Of a stretch of DNA of 47,316 nt, positions 26,914-34,168 are shown one piece after another. Origin of the DNA: JAJFFW01 sp038534195 (lineage in GTDB: Bacteria > Pseudomonadota > Alphaproteobacteria > Caulobacterales > Parvularculaceae). The stretch lies in NCBI GenBank assembly GCA_038534195.1, contig JBCAXE010000028.1, positions 1 to 47,316 on the forward strand, given 5' to 3'. The translations under genes and the position numbers were made by a program. A model generated the notes under the pieces. That model ran no database searches, was not told the DNA's origin, and saw only the letters and a program-made list of their open reading frames with translations. Positions within the stretch are counted from its first letter, which is position 1. Each line of letters opens with the position of its first letter.

Positions 26914-26952
26914 TGGACGAATTAAAAAAATGACAGGGAAAATATTCGTCCA
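26914..26952. repeat. Inverted repeat TGGACGAAT-N21-ATTCGTCCA
   Basis: The two 9-base arms are perfect complements around a 21-base, A-rich spacer. It lies about 295 bases before the ATP-grasp gene and about 470 bases before the lyase-like gene. An operator or an mRNA leader hairpin would fit; which one cannot be told from sequence. Confidence 0.45.
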
Positions 26953-27246
26953 CGGTTTAATTGATTTTCAATACCATATATTTTCGATGTTAAGCGTTTG
27001 GTAATCTTGGTTATGCCTTTCTAAATGCGTGCCCCAGCGCGTTCATTTCTTTCGGAAATTCTGATCGCCTTAAGACAATTTTCGCCAGTGCGAGACGAAA
27101 AACAGACCGTTCTATTGAAAATTTCGGCAAGAACTATGCACCTTAAGCTCGCGACGCCTTCGCAAGATTGATTTTTGTCCATAAAAGGCTTGCGGGCGAT
27201 GTCGGAATCGAGAAGTTACAAGCACGCCAAACGCGAGCCCCAATTT

Positions 27247-28206
27247 ATGCCGAACGTTCTTATCCTTTCCGCAGGCAGGCGCGTTTCTCTCTTGAGGGGA
27301 TTTCAGGAAGCCGCGCTCGCCCATAAGGGGTGTAAGATTTTCGCGGCCGATGCGGCGCCCGCATTTAGCGCGGCATGCCATGCGGCCGACGCGTCATTCA
27401 AATTACCCCGCGTCAGCGACCCCGAATACAAAGAGGCGCTCCTGGCGCTGTGCGACAAAAATGATATCCGATTGATTGTGCCGACGATCGATCCGGAGCT
27501 GGGCGTTTTGTCAAAGATGCGCGCGCAGTTGAGCGCTCGCGGCATCGAGGCGCTTGTCTGTTCGACGCCCTTGGTGGATATCTTCGCCGACAAGCGCGCC
27601 ACAGCGGCATTCTTCAAGGAAATCGGATTGCCAACGCCCGATCTTTATGCGCGAGACACTTTGCACTTTCCGGTTTTTGTCAAACCGTATGACGGATCGC
27701 TGAGCGCAGGGGCGCAGCTTCTAATGAGTGAAAAGGATCTAACACCCGCTATTTTGCAAGATGAGAAGAATATCTTCTGTGAATATATAGACCATCGAAC
27801 ACACGCCGAATTTACGTGCGATCTCTATTTTGACCGTCACGGCGATCTGAAATGCGCCGTGCCGCGCAAACGTCTGGAAGTGCGCGGCGGCGAGGTTTCG
27901 AAAGGCGAAGCTTGTAAAAATGACATTGTCGATCAGTTGTTTGATTGCTTCGCCCATCTTGAGGGCGCGCGCGGCGTTTTAACGGTCCAACTGTTCCGAC
28001 ACGAGGAGACTGGCCGCTCATACTATATCGAAGTTAATCCACGATTTGGCGGCGGATATCCCTTGACCCGATGCGCCGGCGCCGACTTCCAAGCATGGCT
28101 TCTGCGCGAATATTTAAATGGCGAGGCGATCGATTTGTTTCACGACTGGCGCGACGGCGCGATCATGTTGCGCTACGATGCTGAAATCATCACGCAACGC
28201 CAATGA
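27247..28206 (+). CDS. ATP-grasp domain protein (carbamoyl-phosphate synthase-like fold)
   Basis: ATP-grasp enzymes ligate a carboxylate to an amine or thiol through an acyl phosphate. The 319-residue form starting at 27247 begins MPNVLILSAGRR, the usual N-terminus of the polysaccharide-locus subgroup. The ATP-binding core shows FPVFVKPYDGSLSAG and the metal and ATP loop YYIEVNPRFGGGYPL. Alternative in-frame starts at 27175 (TTG) and 27199 (ATG, AAAAGG ten bases upstream) would add up to 24 residues with no family character. The stop overlaps the HAD gene by four bases. Genes of this kind are paired with HAD phosphatases in several capsule loci; addition of an amino acid or similar group to a sugar is an inference. 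Confidence 0.82.
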   Translation: MPNVLILSAGRRVSLLRGFQEAALAHKGCKIFAADAAPAFSAACHAADASFKLPRVSDPEYKEALLALCDKNDIRLIVPTIDPELGVLSKMRAQLSARGIEALVCSTPLVDIFADKRATAAFFKEIGLPTPDLYARDTLHFPVFVKPYDGSLSAGAQLLMSEKDLTPAILQDEKNIFCEYIDHRTHAEFTCDLYFDRHGDLKCAVPRKRLEVRGGEVSKGEACKNDIVDQLFDCFAHLEGARGVLTVQLFRHEETGRSYYIEVNPRFGGGYPLTRCAGADFQAWLLREYLNGEAIDLFHDWRDGAIMLRYDAEIITQRQ

Positions 28207-28871
28207 CACCGCCCACCGCTTTCGTATTTGATCTTGACGATACGCTCTACAAGGAGCGCGATTACGTCGCCTCCTGCTTTGAGTGGATCGGCGCCCGCCT
28301 GCGCGCCTCGCATGGCGCAGAGCACGCCCCTGAAAAGTTGCAGAGCCTTTTTGACGCTGGCGCAGATGACGCGATCGGGACAGTATGCGCCGAATATGGG
28401 GTAAACGACGCTGAAAAAGCCGAGTTGATAACGCAAATGCGCGCACACCCTCCGGCGATTGCGCTCAGCGAAGACGCGGCGCACCTTCTCGCCTGGATTA
28501 GAGAGCGCAATTACAGTTTTTCAATCGTCACTAACGGGAGAAGCGTTACGCAGCGCCGGAAGGTAGAGGCGTTGGGCTTAAGCGACGCCTTAAGTGTTGC
28601 AATCTCCGAAGAGATTGGCGCGGCGAAACCAGATCCGACATGTTTTTCGCTTGCGATCAGCGCGCATGGGGCAGACCGCTATTTCTATGTGGGCGATAAC
28701 CCGAAACATGACTTTGCCGGACCCAATGAACTCGGCTGGGCGACGGTGATGCTGAAAGACAATGGTCGCAATATTCACGATCAAATGCTGAAATTCCCCA
28801 CGAACCATCAAGCGGCGGTGACGATCGACGATTTGCGCGAGTTAATCGCGCTCTCTAGCGCTGAATGCTAG
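28203..28871 (+). CDS. HAD-superfamily hydrolase (phosphatase-like)
   Basis: The 222-residue protein has all four HAD motifs: DLDDT at residues 10-14 (nucleophile D10, acid D12), SIVTNGRS for motif II, the lysine of AKPDP for motif III, and YVGDNPKHDF for motif IV. It lies in the phosphoglycolate-phosphatase-like subgroup with an alpha-helical cap after motif I. It overlaps the ATP-grasp gene by four bases, so the two are coupled and likely act on the same intermediate. The stop overlaps that of the convergent deacetylase gene within a shared CTAG at 28868-28871. The substrate is unknown; a phosphorylated sugar or acyl compound fits the locus. Confidence 0.87.
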   Translation: MTPPTAFVFDLDDTLYKERDYVASCFEWIGARLRASHGAEHAPEKLQSLFDAGADDAIGTVCAEYGVNDAEKAELITQMRAHPPAIALSEDAAHLLAWIRERNYSFSIVTNGRSVTQRRKVEALGLSDALSVAISEEIGAAKPDPTCFSLAISAHGADRYFYVGDNPKHDFAGPNELGWATVMLKDNGRNIHDQMLKFPTNHQAAVTIDDLRELIALSSAEC

Positions 28872-29548
28872 ATATCGAGCTTCCGCACCAGGACGAAAGC
28901 CTCTGCGGCTTCAACGCCGATTTGGGAGCCGCGTAGTTGCGCCAGGGCCGTCAATGCTTGCGTCGAGCGCGGTAAGGGCGCCGCCTGTTGTTGGCTATCG
29001 TAACACGCGACCGCTTTCATCTTTGCGGTCAGAAAGTCCGAAATGTTCACATATGTGTTCGGCGCAAAAGCCGGCTCAAGATACGGGGCTGACAGGTGTG
29101 TTTCAGACGGCGTTTCATAGCAATAGACCTCCCGGATCGCCTGACCCATCGGAAGGTAGGATCGCCAGTGCACCGAAAAGGAATAGAATAATTCTCGGTG
29201 ATCGCGGTGCAGATCAAAAAGAAATGGGACGTAGAGCCGCTCGGGACGCGTCTCTTCAATCACGTCTTTCGTCACACTGTTGATGGCGTGGATCGGCTGA
29301 TCCGCCATCACCACAGCCGGTAACTCGCGAAACAAAAGAGATTTGACGCCAAGCGCCGCCATCGCCTCTTTGAATTCAGCGCGCACCTGCTCGAAGCTTT
29401 CACGCGGAAAAATCGGATGAGGATCGTCGCCATGGCCCGTCATCACGGCGACGCTCACATCGTGCCCTTCCGCGACAAGGCGTGCGATTGTCCCGCCCAT
29501 CGCTAGCGTTTCATCATCTGCATGCGGCGAGATCACCAATATCCGCAT
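28868..29548 (-). CDS. PIG-L family zinc deacetylase
   Basis: PIG-L/LmbE enzymes remove N-acetyl groups from sugars such as GlcNAc derivatives, using zinc. The diagnostic SPHADDE motif is at residues 8-14, with the third ligand region HRDHRELF near residue 115. The length of 226 residues is normal and there is no signal peptide. It is the last gene of the minus-strand unit starting at 33543 and follows the formyltransferase-like gene by 50 bases. Deacetylation followed by N-formylation of the same amino sugar would explain the pairing; this is an inference from order alone. Confidence 0.9.
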   Translation of the reverse strand: MRILVISPHADDETLAMGGTIARLVAEGHDVSVAVMTGHGDDPHPIFPRESFEQVRAEFKEAMAALGVKSLLFRELPAVVMADQPIHAINSVTKDVIEETRPERLYVPFLFDLHRDHRELFYSFSVHWRSYLPMGQAIREVYCYETPSETHLSAPYLEPAFAPNTYVNISDFLTAKMKAVACYDSQQQAAPLPRSTQALTALAQLRGSQIGVEAAEAFVLVRKLDI

Positions 29549-29598
29549 TCGTCGCTCTCTTTCTTCGCCGCTACCGGCCTTGCGTCTTCTTCAACATA

Positions 29599-30510
29599 TT
29601 AGCTGTCGCGCCCGAACACAGCATGCACGCGTAAGTCGTCAGCGCCTGACAATGTCCAATCCGTCACCCAGAGCGCGCCGTCCCCGCATTGAATCGCGAA
29701 ACCGTCACCATCGCGTAAAATAATCTGTCCGGGCGACGCCGCGTGACGGTCCTGCGCCGGCCAATGTTCCGCAGACCATATCACCAGGGTTTCATCTTTG
29801 CGCCGTGTAAACGCGCCCGGATAGGGCCGCGTCGTCGCCCGGATAAGTTTAAGGGCATCCTGCGCCGGCGCGCGCCAGTCGATCTCGCCGTCCGCAGGTG
29901 TGCGTTTCGCTGTCCAGGTGGCGTAACGATGGTCTTGCTTGATGCGTCGCGGCGAACCCGATGCGATTGAAGCGAGGCCGTCCGCCAAGATGCGTCCCAG
30001 CGCTTGCTGGTGTTTCTCGTAAAGCACCGTCGCAGTCTCATCGCTGGCGACGTGAATAAACTCCTGAGCCAGGATATCCCCGGAGTCCATTCCTTCGTCG
30101 AGCCAGAATAGTGTCGATCCTGTGATTGGATACTCAAGAAGGATCGTCCACGGAATAACGGCTCGTCCCCGTAATTGCGGCAAGGGTCCGGGGTGATATC
30201 CGATAATATTACCGCCGGCGGCTTCAATAAACTCTGGTTTACATATCTGAGACCAGCCGATCACAAAAGTGACATCCGGTGCGATATCGCGAACGCGGTC
30301 CAATATTTCAGGGGCGTTGGAATTTGGCGCATCGATTATCTCCGCACCGGCTTTCTCCGCGAGCGGGCGCAGATCGACAAAGTCGGAATGGCGCTTTGCG
30401 AGCCGCAACGGCAAGGTGATCACCGCCGCCGCTTCCCAATCACGCGCGGCGTTAATGACCTCCAATGCGAGCCGCGTGGACTCAACGGCTCCGACCAGAA
30501 TCGCCTTCAT
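29599..30510 (-). CDS. Formyltransferase-like protein, probably sugar N-formyltransferase
   Basis: The 303-residue protein shares the fold of methionyl-tRNA formyltransferase, using N10-formyltetrahydrofolate. The core motif is GYHPGPLPQLRGRAVIPWTI (His 106) followed by GSTLFWLDEGMDSGDI (Asp 142), which resembles sugar N-formyltransferases of surface polysaccharide loci more than Fmt. The usual Asn-x-His spacing is not seen; N101 is the nearest Asn, so the catalytic triad is not fully confirmed. The C-terminal part (DGEIDWRAPAQDALKLIRA) is like the Fmt C-terminal start. It overlaps the glycosyltransferase-fusion gene by 29 bases. With the dehydratase and aminotransferase across the divergent promoter it would make an N-formylated 4-amino-6-deoxy sugar. 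Confidence 0.8.
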   Translation of the reverse strand: MKAILVGAVESTRLALEVINAARDWEAAAVITLPLRLAKRHSDFVDLRPLAEKAGAEIIDAPNSNAPEILDRVRDIAPDVTFVIGWSQICKPEFIEAAGGNIIGYHPGPLPQLRGRAVIPWTILLEYPITGSTLFWLDEGMDSGDILAQEFIHVASDETATVLYEKHQQALGRILADGLASIASGSPRRIKQDHRYATWTAKRTPADGEIDWRAPAQDALKLIRATTRPYPGAFTRRKDETLVIWSAEHWPAQDRHAASPGQIILRDGDGFAIQCGDGALWVTDWTLSGADDLRVHAVFGRDS

Positions 30511-32260
30511 ACGCGCTTTCCAATTCCGACTTGTTCACCTGTTCGCCCCCGAAGACGACGCCAATTGTCTTCAAGACAATCTTGAAATTAAGGCCAAGCG
30601 ATGAATTTTTTACATACCATAAATCAAGAGCGAGTTTTTCGTCGTCGCTTAACAGCGTGTTTCCGTTCACTTGCGCCCATCCGGTCAATCCTGGGCGGAC
30701 GCTCAAACGCAACGCCCCCGTTTCACCCTGGTTCAACGGTGATTGCGGTAGCAAGGGACGCGGCCCCACAAAACTCATCTCGCCGAGAAGAATGTTCCAG
30801 AGCTCCGGCAACTCGTCGAGACGGCTGCGTCGAAGAAATTTGCCGAGCGGCGTTGTGCGTTCCTCATCACTGAGGAGATCGCCATCGCTGTCGCGCTCAT
30901 CGGTCATTGTCCGGAATTTCACCAGTTGAAAGGCTCGTCCTCCGCGACCGCCGCGCATCTGTTTAAACAGCGCGGGCCGTCCCATCGACAGGGCCACGGC
31001 GACGTAGACGATGATAATCAGCGGCAAGAACAGAAGTGATCCCGCAAGCGCTGCGACGACATCAATAATGCGCTGCAGCGGCGTTGCTTTCACGATGTAT
31101 CGATCAGCGCTCAGAAAGGACTGACGTTCTTCAGTAGTCGAGGCGCGCAGCCCGATCACTTTCAGAAGGCGATCATTGACGAGGCGGACATCGAATGTCT
31201 CTTCCACGCGTTGGCGCGACCGCGCGCCCATACGCGTCGCCAGCGTCGGATCATCGACGAAGTTTTGCATCGCCGCCGCCAATGCAGACGCGTCTTGCGG
31301 CGGAACTAAAAAGCCGTTTTCTCCCTCGATCACGGTTTCACGACACCCCGGCATATGTGTCGTGACAATCGCGCGCCCGGTGGACATCGCCTCCAGAATT
31401 GAGCGCGGCAACCCCTCGCGATGAAAGGAGGGCAAAACGAACACGCTGGACGCGGCAAGGTACGGACGGACATCGCGTGTCTCGCCCAGATAGTCGATAA
31501 CGCCCTCCTCGCGCCACGCAGCAAGGTCCGCCTCGCTGATACTCGCGGGGTTCGCATCAAACGGACCCAAAATCTGAAAGCGCACATTCGGATTTGATGC
31601 GCGGATTGACCGCGCCGCCGCCACAAATTCGTAGACGCCTTTATCAATCATGAGCCGGGCGACCAGCAGAAAGACTAGGTCACCGTCAGGCGGCGACGCT
31701 TGTGGAAACCGTTCTTTATCGACACCTGATCCCGCGACCTGAACGACTGGCTGGTTCGGTTGCAATATCCCGTGTTTGTTCATTTCCTCGTGATCGTCGC
31801 TATTAAAGACGATCACGGTCTCCGCTTTCTTGATCCCGATGCGGTACAGGAATGATACGATGGTGCGCAGAAGATCATTCTTGTTTTGCTCACCGAACGT
31901 GAAGCCGAGGCCGGTCTGCATCGCAAAAAAACGAACACCACGCGTAAGGCGCGCCGCCATACCGCTGTAGATGATCGGCTTTTGCGTATAAGCAAGCACG
32001 ATATCGGGTTTTTCGCGCTGAAAGAGACGGTGCAATCGCCAAAGCGTTTGCAGATCGCGAGCAGGATTTGTCGATGCGCGTTGCATCGGAACCTGCTCAA
32101 ACCGAATGCCCATCGCATTCAACTCGGCGATAATTTCCGGATCATTCTCGGGGGCACAAGCGATAACTTCGTGATCGCCGCTTTCGATAATTTCAGTCAG
32201 AAGCGCCCGCCGAAAATTCAGCAGCGAATAAGTGAGGCTGGCGACCACGATGACCTTCAT
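30482..32260 (-). CDS. Fused GT4 glycosyltransferase and phosphoglycosyltransferase
   Basis: Two enzymes usually encoded separately are joined in 592 residues. The N-terminal 375 residues form a GT4 glycosyltransferase with VARLMIDKG (R202, K207) and the EX7E motif HREGLPRSILE (E282, E290). From about residue 390 is a single-pass phosphoglycosyltransferase of the PglC type: a hydrophobic re-entrant helix at 398-425, KFRTMT at 448-453, the catalytic Asp-Glu in RLDELPELWN (D482, E483) and SFVGPRPLLPQ. The second half should load a sugar phosphate on undecaprenyl phosphate and the first add the next sugar. It overlaps its neighbours by 4 and 29 bases. The order, GT4 first, is the same as the PglA/PglC pair partners but fused. 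Confidence 0.92.
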   Translation of the reverse strand: MKVIVVASLTYSLLNFRRALLTEIIESGDHEVIACAPENDPEIIAELNAMGIRFEQVPMQRASTNPARDLQTLWRLHRLFQREKPDIVLAYTQKPIIYSGMAARLTRGVRFFAMQTGLGFTFGEQNKNDLLRTIVSFLYRIGIKKAETVIVFNSDDHEEMNKHGILQPNQPVVQVAGSGVDKERFPQASPPDGDLVFLLVARLMIDKGVYEFVAAARSIRASNPNVRFQILGPFDANPASISEADLAAWREEGVIDYLGETRDVRPYLAASSVFVLPSFHREGLPRSILEAMSTGRAIVTTHMPGCRETVIEGENGFLVPPQDASALAAAMQNFVDDPTLATRMGARSRQRVEETFDVRLVNDRLLKVIGLRASTTEERQSFLSADRYIVKATPLQRIIDVVAALAGSLLFLPLIIIVYVAVALSMGRPALFKQMRGGRGGRAFQLVKFRTMTDERDSDGDLLSDEERTTPLGKFLRRSRLDELPELWNILLGEMSFVGPRPLLPQSPLNQGETGALRLSVRPGLTGWAQVNGNTLLSDDEKLALDLWYVKNSSLGLNFKIVLKTIGVVFGGEQVNKSELESAYEGDSGRSR

Positions 32261-33543
32261 GTCGCCACCCCTTGCGCCGTCAAGGGCGCAGTTCGATCAC
32301 GCATACCGAGCACAGATTCGTAGAGATCAGAATATTGCTGGACGATCGTCGGCATCGAATAATGCTCTTGCACCCGCGCCTGGCCGCGCTGCCCGAGCGC
32401 TTTACGCTCTTCCTCACTCAAATCGAGCATTCGCCCAATCGCCTGCGCAAGCGCTTCAGGATCGCGCGGCGGCACCGCTTCGCCTGCCTCGCCAATGATC
32501 GCCTTGCTGTCGCCCACATCGGTCGCGATGCAAGGAACGCCGCAGGCCATCGCTTCACCGAGTACGTTCGGAAACGCCTCTCCCCATGCAGACGGAGACA
32601 CCAGCAGGTCGACGCCCGCCAAAATCTGCTGGATATCGAAACGCACGCCTTCAAGCGTGATCCGATTTTCGGGGATGAGCGTCCGCGCCAAGCGATCGAC
32701 TTCAGGGGGAAGCGCGTCCATCCCCTTCCCGACGATCAGAAGATGCGCGTCCTTGTCTGTTGCGCGCACCGCCGCGACGGCCGTAATGAGATTGTCAGGA
32801 TCTTTCATGGGGTGATATCGCGCGACCATTCCGATCACGGAAACATCGGGAGCGATATCAAAAGTCCGCCGAAGCCAGGCATTCGCCGACGGGTCAGGCC
32901 TAAACTGGTCGCAATCAAATCCATTCGCAATGATCGCCGCTCTCCGATTATCAAATCCGATGGCGTCATATTGCGACCGAGCGACAGCGGAATTATAGAT
33001 GATCGCCGACGCTGATCCTGACACTTTTGCCGCCGCGCGCAATATCATCCGTGTGGTGAATTTTTCATCCCTAATGTCGCTGATCGAGTGACGCACATTC
33101 CAGATGACCGGCGGTCGGGGGCTTACCATACGCGACCCTGTCCATGCGGCCATGAAGCCGTGATGCATCCAGCCGACAATGAGGTCCGGCGAGATTGCGT
33201 TCATGACGTTTCTGAGTCGCAACAGCGCATTTGGCGTTAAGACGCCAGCGCTCATATTGAGCGTATGTACCGGGATTTTCGCGGCCTTGAGCCGCTCCGC
33301 TAACGGACCGGGCGTAAGAAGCGACAAAACTTCCTGCTCCATCTGAACGCTCATATGCGCGCGGTTTTCGATGAGTTTGGCGAGCATGGTTTCGGCGCCG
33401 CCCACATTCAGGCCTGTAATGATATGGAGCAGCTTGCCGCCGGCGCGCCGCGGAATTTGCACCTTTCGCGTCGAAGCGCTGACGGCTGAGAAATCTTGCG
33501 CGCCGTTAACCATTGCTCTGAATGCTCTCTCGCTCCCCGACAT
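32257..33543 (-). CDS. GT4 family glycosyltransferase
   Basis: A retaining glycosyltransferase of the GT-B fold, 428 residues from the ATG at 33543, which is preceded by AGGA at the right distance; an upstream in-frame start at 33618 would add 25 residues lacking conservation. Marks are LHIITGLNVGGAETML at the N-terminus, GMVARYHPMKDPDNL for the donor-binding linker, and SAWGEAFPNVLGEAMACGVP for the EX7E region. It is the first gene of a four-gene minus-strand unit and overlaps the fused GT gene by four bases. It should add one residue to the lipid-linked repeat of the exopolysaccharide; the sugar cannot be told. Confidence 0.9.
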   Translation of the reverse strand: MSGSERAFRAMVNGAQDFSAVSASTRKVQIPRRAGGKLLHIITGLNVGGAETMLAKLIENRAHMSVQMEQEVLSLLTPGPLAERLKAAKIPVHTLNMSAGVLTPNALLRLRNVMNAISPDLIVGWMHHGFMAAWTGSRMVSPRPPVIWNVRHSISDIRDEKFTTRMILRAAAKVSGSASAIIYNSAVARSQYDAIGFDNRRAAIIANGFDCDQFRPDPSANAWLRRTFDIAPDVSVIGMVARYHPMKDPDNLITAVAAVRATDKDAHLLIVGKGMDALPPEVDRLARTLIPENRITLEGVRFDIQQILAGVDLLVSPSAWGEAFPNVLGEAMACGVPCIATDVGDSKAIIGEAGEAVPPRDPEALAQAIGRMLDLSEEERKALGQRGQARVQEHYSMPTIVQQYSDLYESVLGMRDRTAPLTAQGVAT

Positions 33544-33949
33544 TTGCGTCCTAAATGACCGCCGCTGCAAATGCACGAGGATTTTGCAAAAACGGTTGCG
33601 CCAATCCGGCCCTGTCAAAATGCAAAAAGAATGCAGAGTCTCCGGGATCTATTCTCTCGGTACTGATAGTAACCGAACCGCTATAACGGCGCTGGTCTTC
33701 GAAATATTTCGTTCGCGTGTTCATTTTGAGAATTCCGCGCGCATCCCTCTGTTTTCAGAATTGGCGTTCCGTCTCAAATGCGTCCGCCAGAATGTTATTC
33801 AGTCCAATATTAGCCGCATGCGGTTTCAACCTGAAGCTGCAGAATATTTTTTTATATAGCCAGAAAAACGATTTTTGCACCCAAGGGTAGAAAAGGTTTC
33901 TCTAAGTCCTTTCGACGTCGATATTTTTCTGTCGCCGGATCGGTTCCCA

Positions 33950-33965
33950 TGTGATCAAGATCACA
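33950..33965. promoter_or_regulatory. CRP/FNR-family operator, TGTGATC-AA-GATCACA
   Basis: The site is a perfect palindrome with 7-base arms and two central bases. It matches the CRP consensus TGTGA-N6-TCACA exactly. A -10-like TTATTC at 33986-33991 is at the distance expected for class II activation if transcription starts near 33999 on the plus strand. It would place the dehydratase unit, and perhaps the divergent unit, under a cAMP-responsive or related regulator. Confidence 0.78.
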
Positions 33966-34031
33966 CACACCGTCATTAAGGATACTTATTCCAACGGTAG
34001 GCATGGATTTAGCTTTCCAGTGTCTTAAGAT

Positions 34032-34060
34032 TTGACGGTCCTTTGGTTAAATGTCATTAA
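34032..34060 (+). promoter_or_regulatory. Possible sigma70-type promoter before the dehydratase gene
   Basis: TTGACG (five of six consensus) and CATTAA are 17 bases apart. The -10 is poor, matching only three positions. It lies about 110 bases before the gene and could be an alternative to a start site near 33999. Confidence 0.28.
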
Positions 34061-34168
34061 TGCTGCAGTGCGAAGAGAGACGCACTTGAGAGCGGATAAG
34101 CGGTCAAGGGATTGGGTGAAAGTGTAGGGGCTGCAAGGCCTGCGTGGGACAGAGTTTTGGGGGATATA

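Larger units (their letters stand above)
26447..27246. promoter_or_regulatory. 800-base AT-rich intergenic region with inverted repeats
   Basis: This is the largest gap in the window and is clearly richer in A and T than its surroundings, especially 26800-27010. It separates divergent genes (the lyase-like protein and the ATP-grasp gene) and so carries both promoters. A perfect 9-base inverted repeat, TGGACGAAT and ATTCGTCCA, spans 26914-26952 with a 21-base spacer. A weaker 7-base pair (GTGATGA / TCATCAC) spans 26795-26832. A short reading frame with a good ribosome site is listed separately. No tRNA or known RNA family was recognised. Confidence 0.55.
33544..34168. promoter_or_regulatory. 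625-base divergent control region of the exopolysaccharide locus
   Basis: The gap separates the leftward glycosyltransferase unit from the rightward dehydratase unit. It contains a perfect CRP-type palindrome at 33950-33965, AT-rich stretches at 33700-33900, and a TTGACG hexamer at 34032-34037 with a weak CATTAA 17 bases downstream. A long leader (about 100 bases) would then precede the dehydratase start at 34169. No gene or RNA family was recognised. Confidence 0.6.

Noticed and set aside
33371..33859. Plus-strand frame of 162 codons reaching into the gap before the dehydratase gene
   Set aside because: Its first half is antisense to the GT4 gene start and the rest is in a low-complexity gap. 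No ribosome site or domain was seen.
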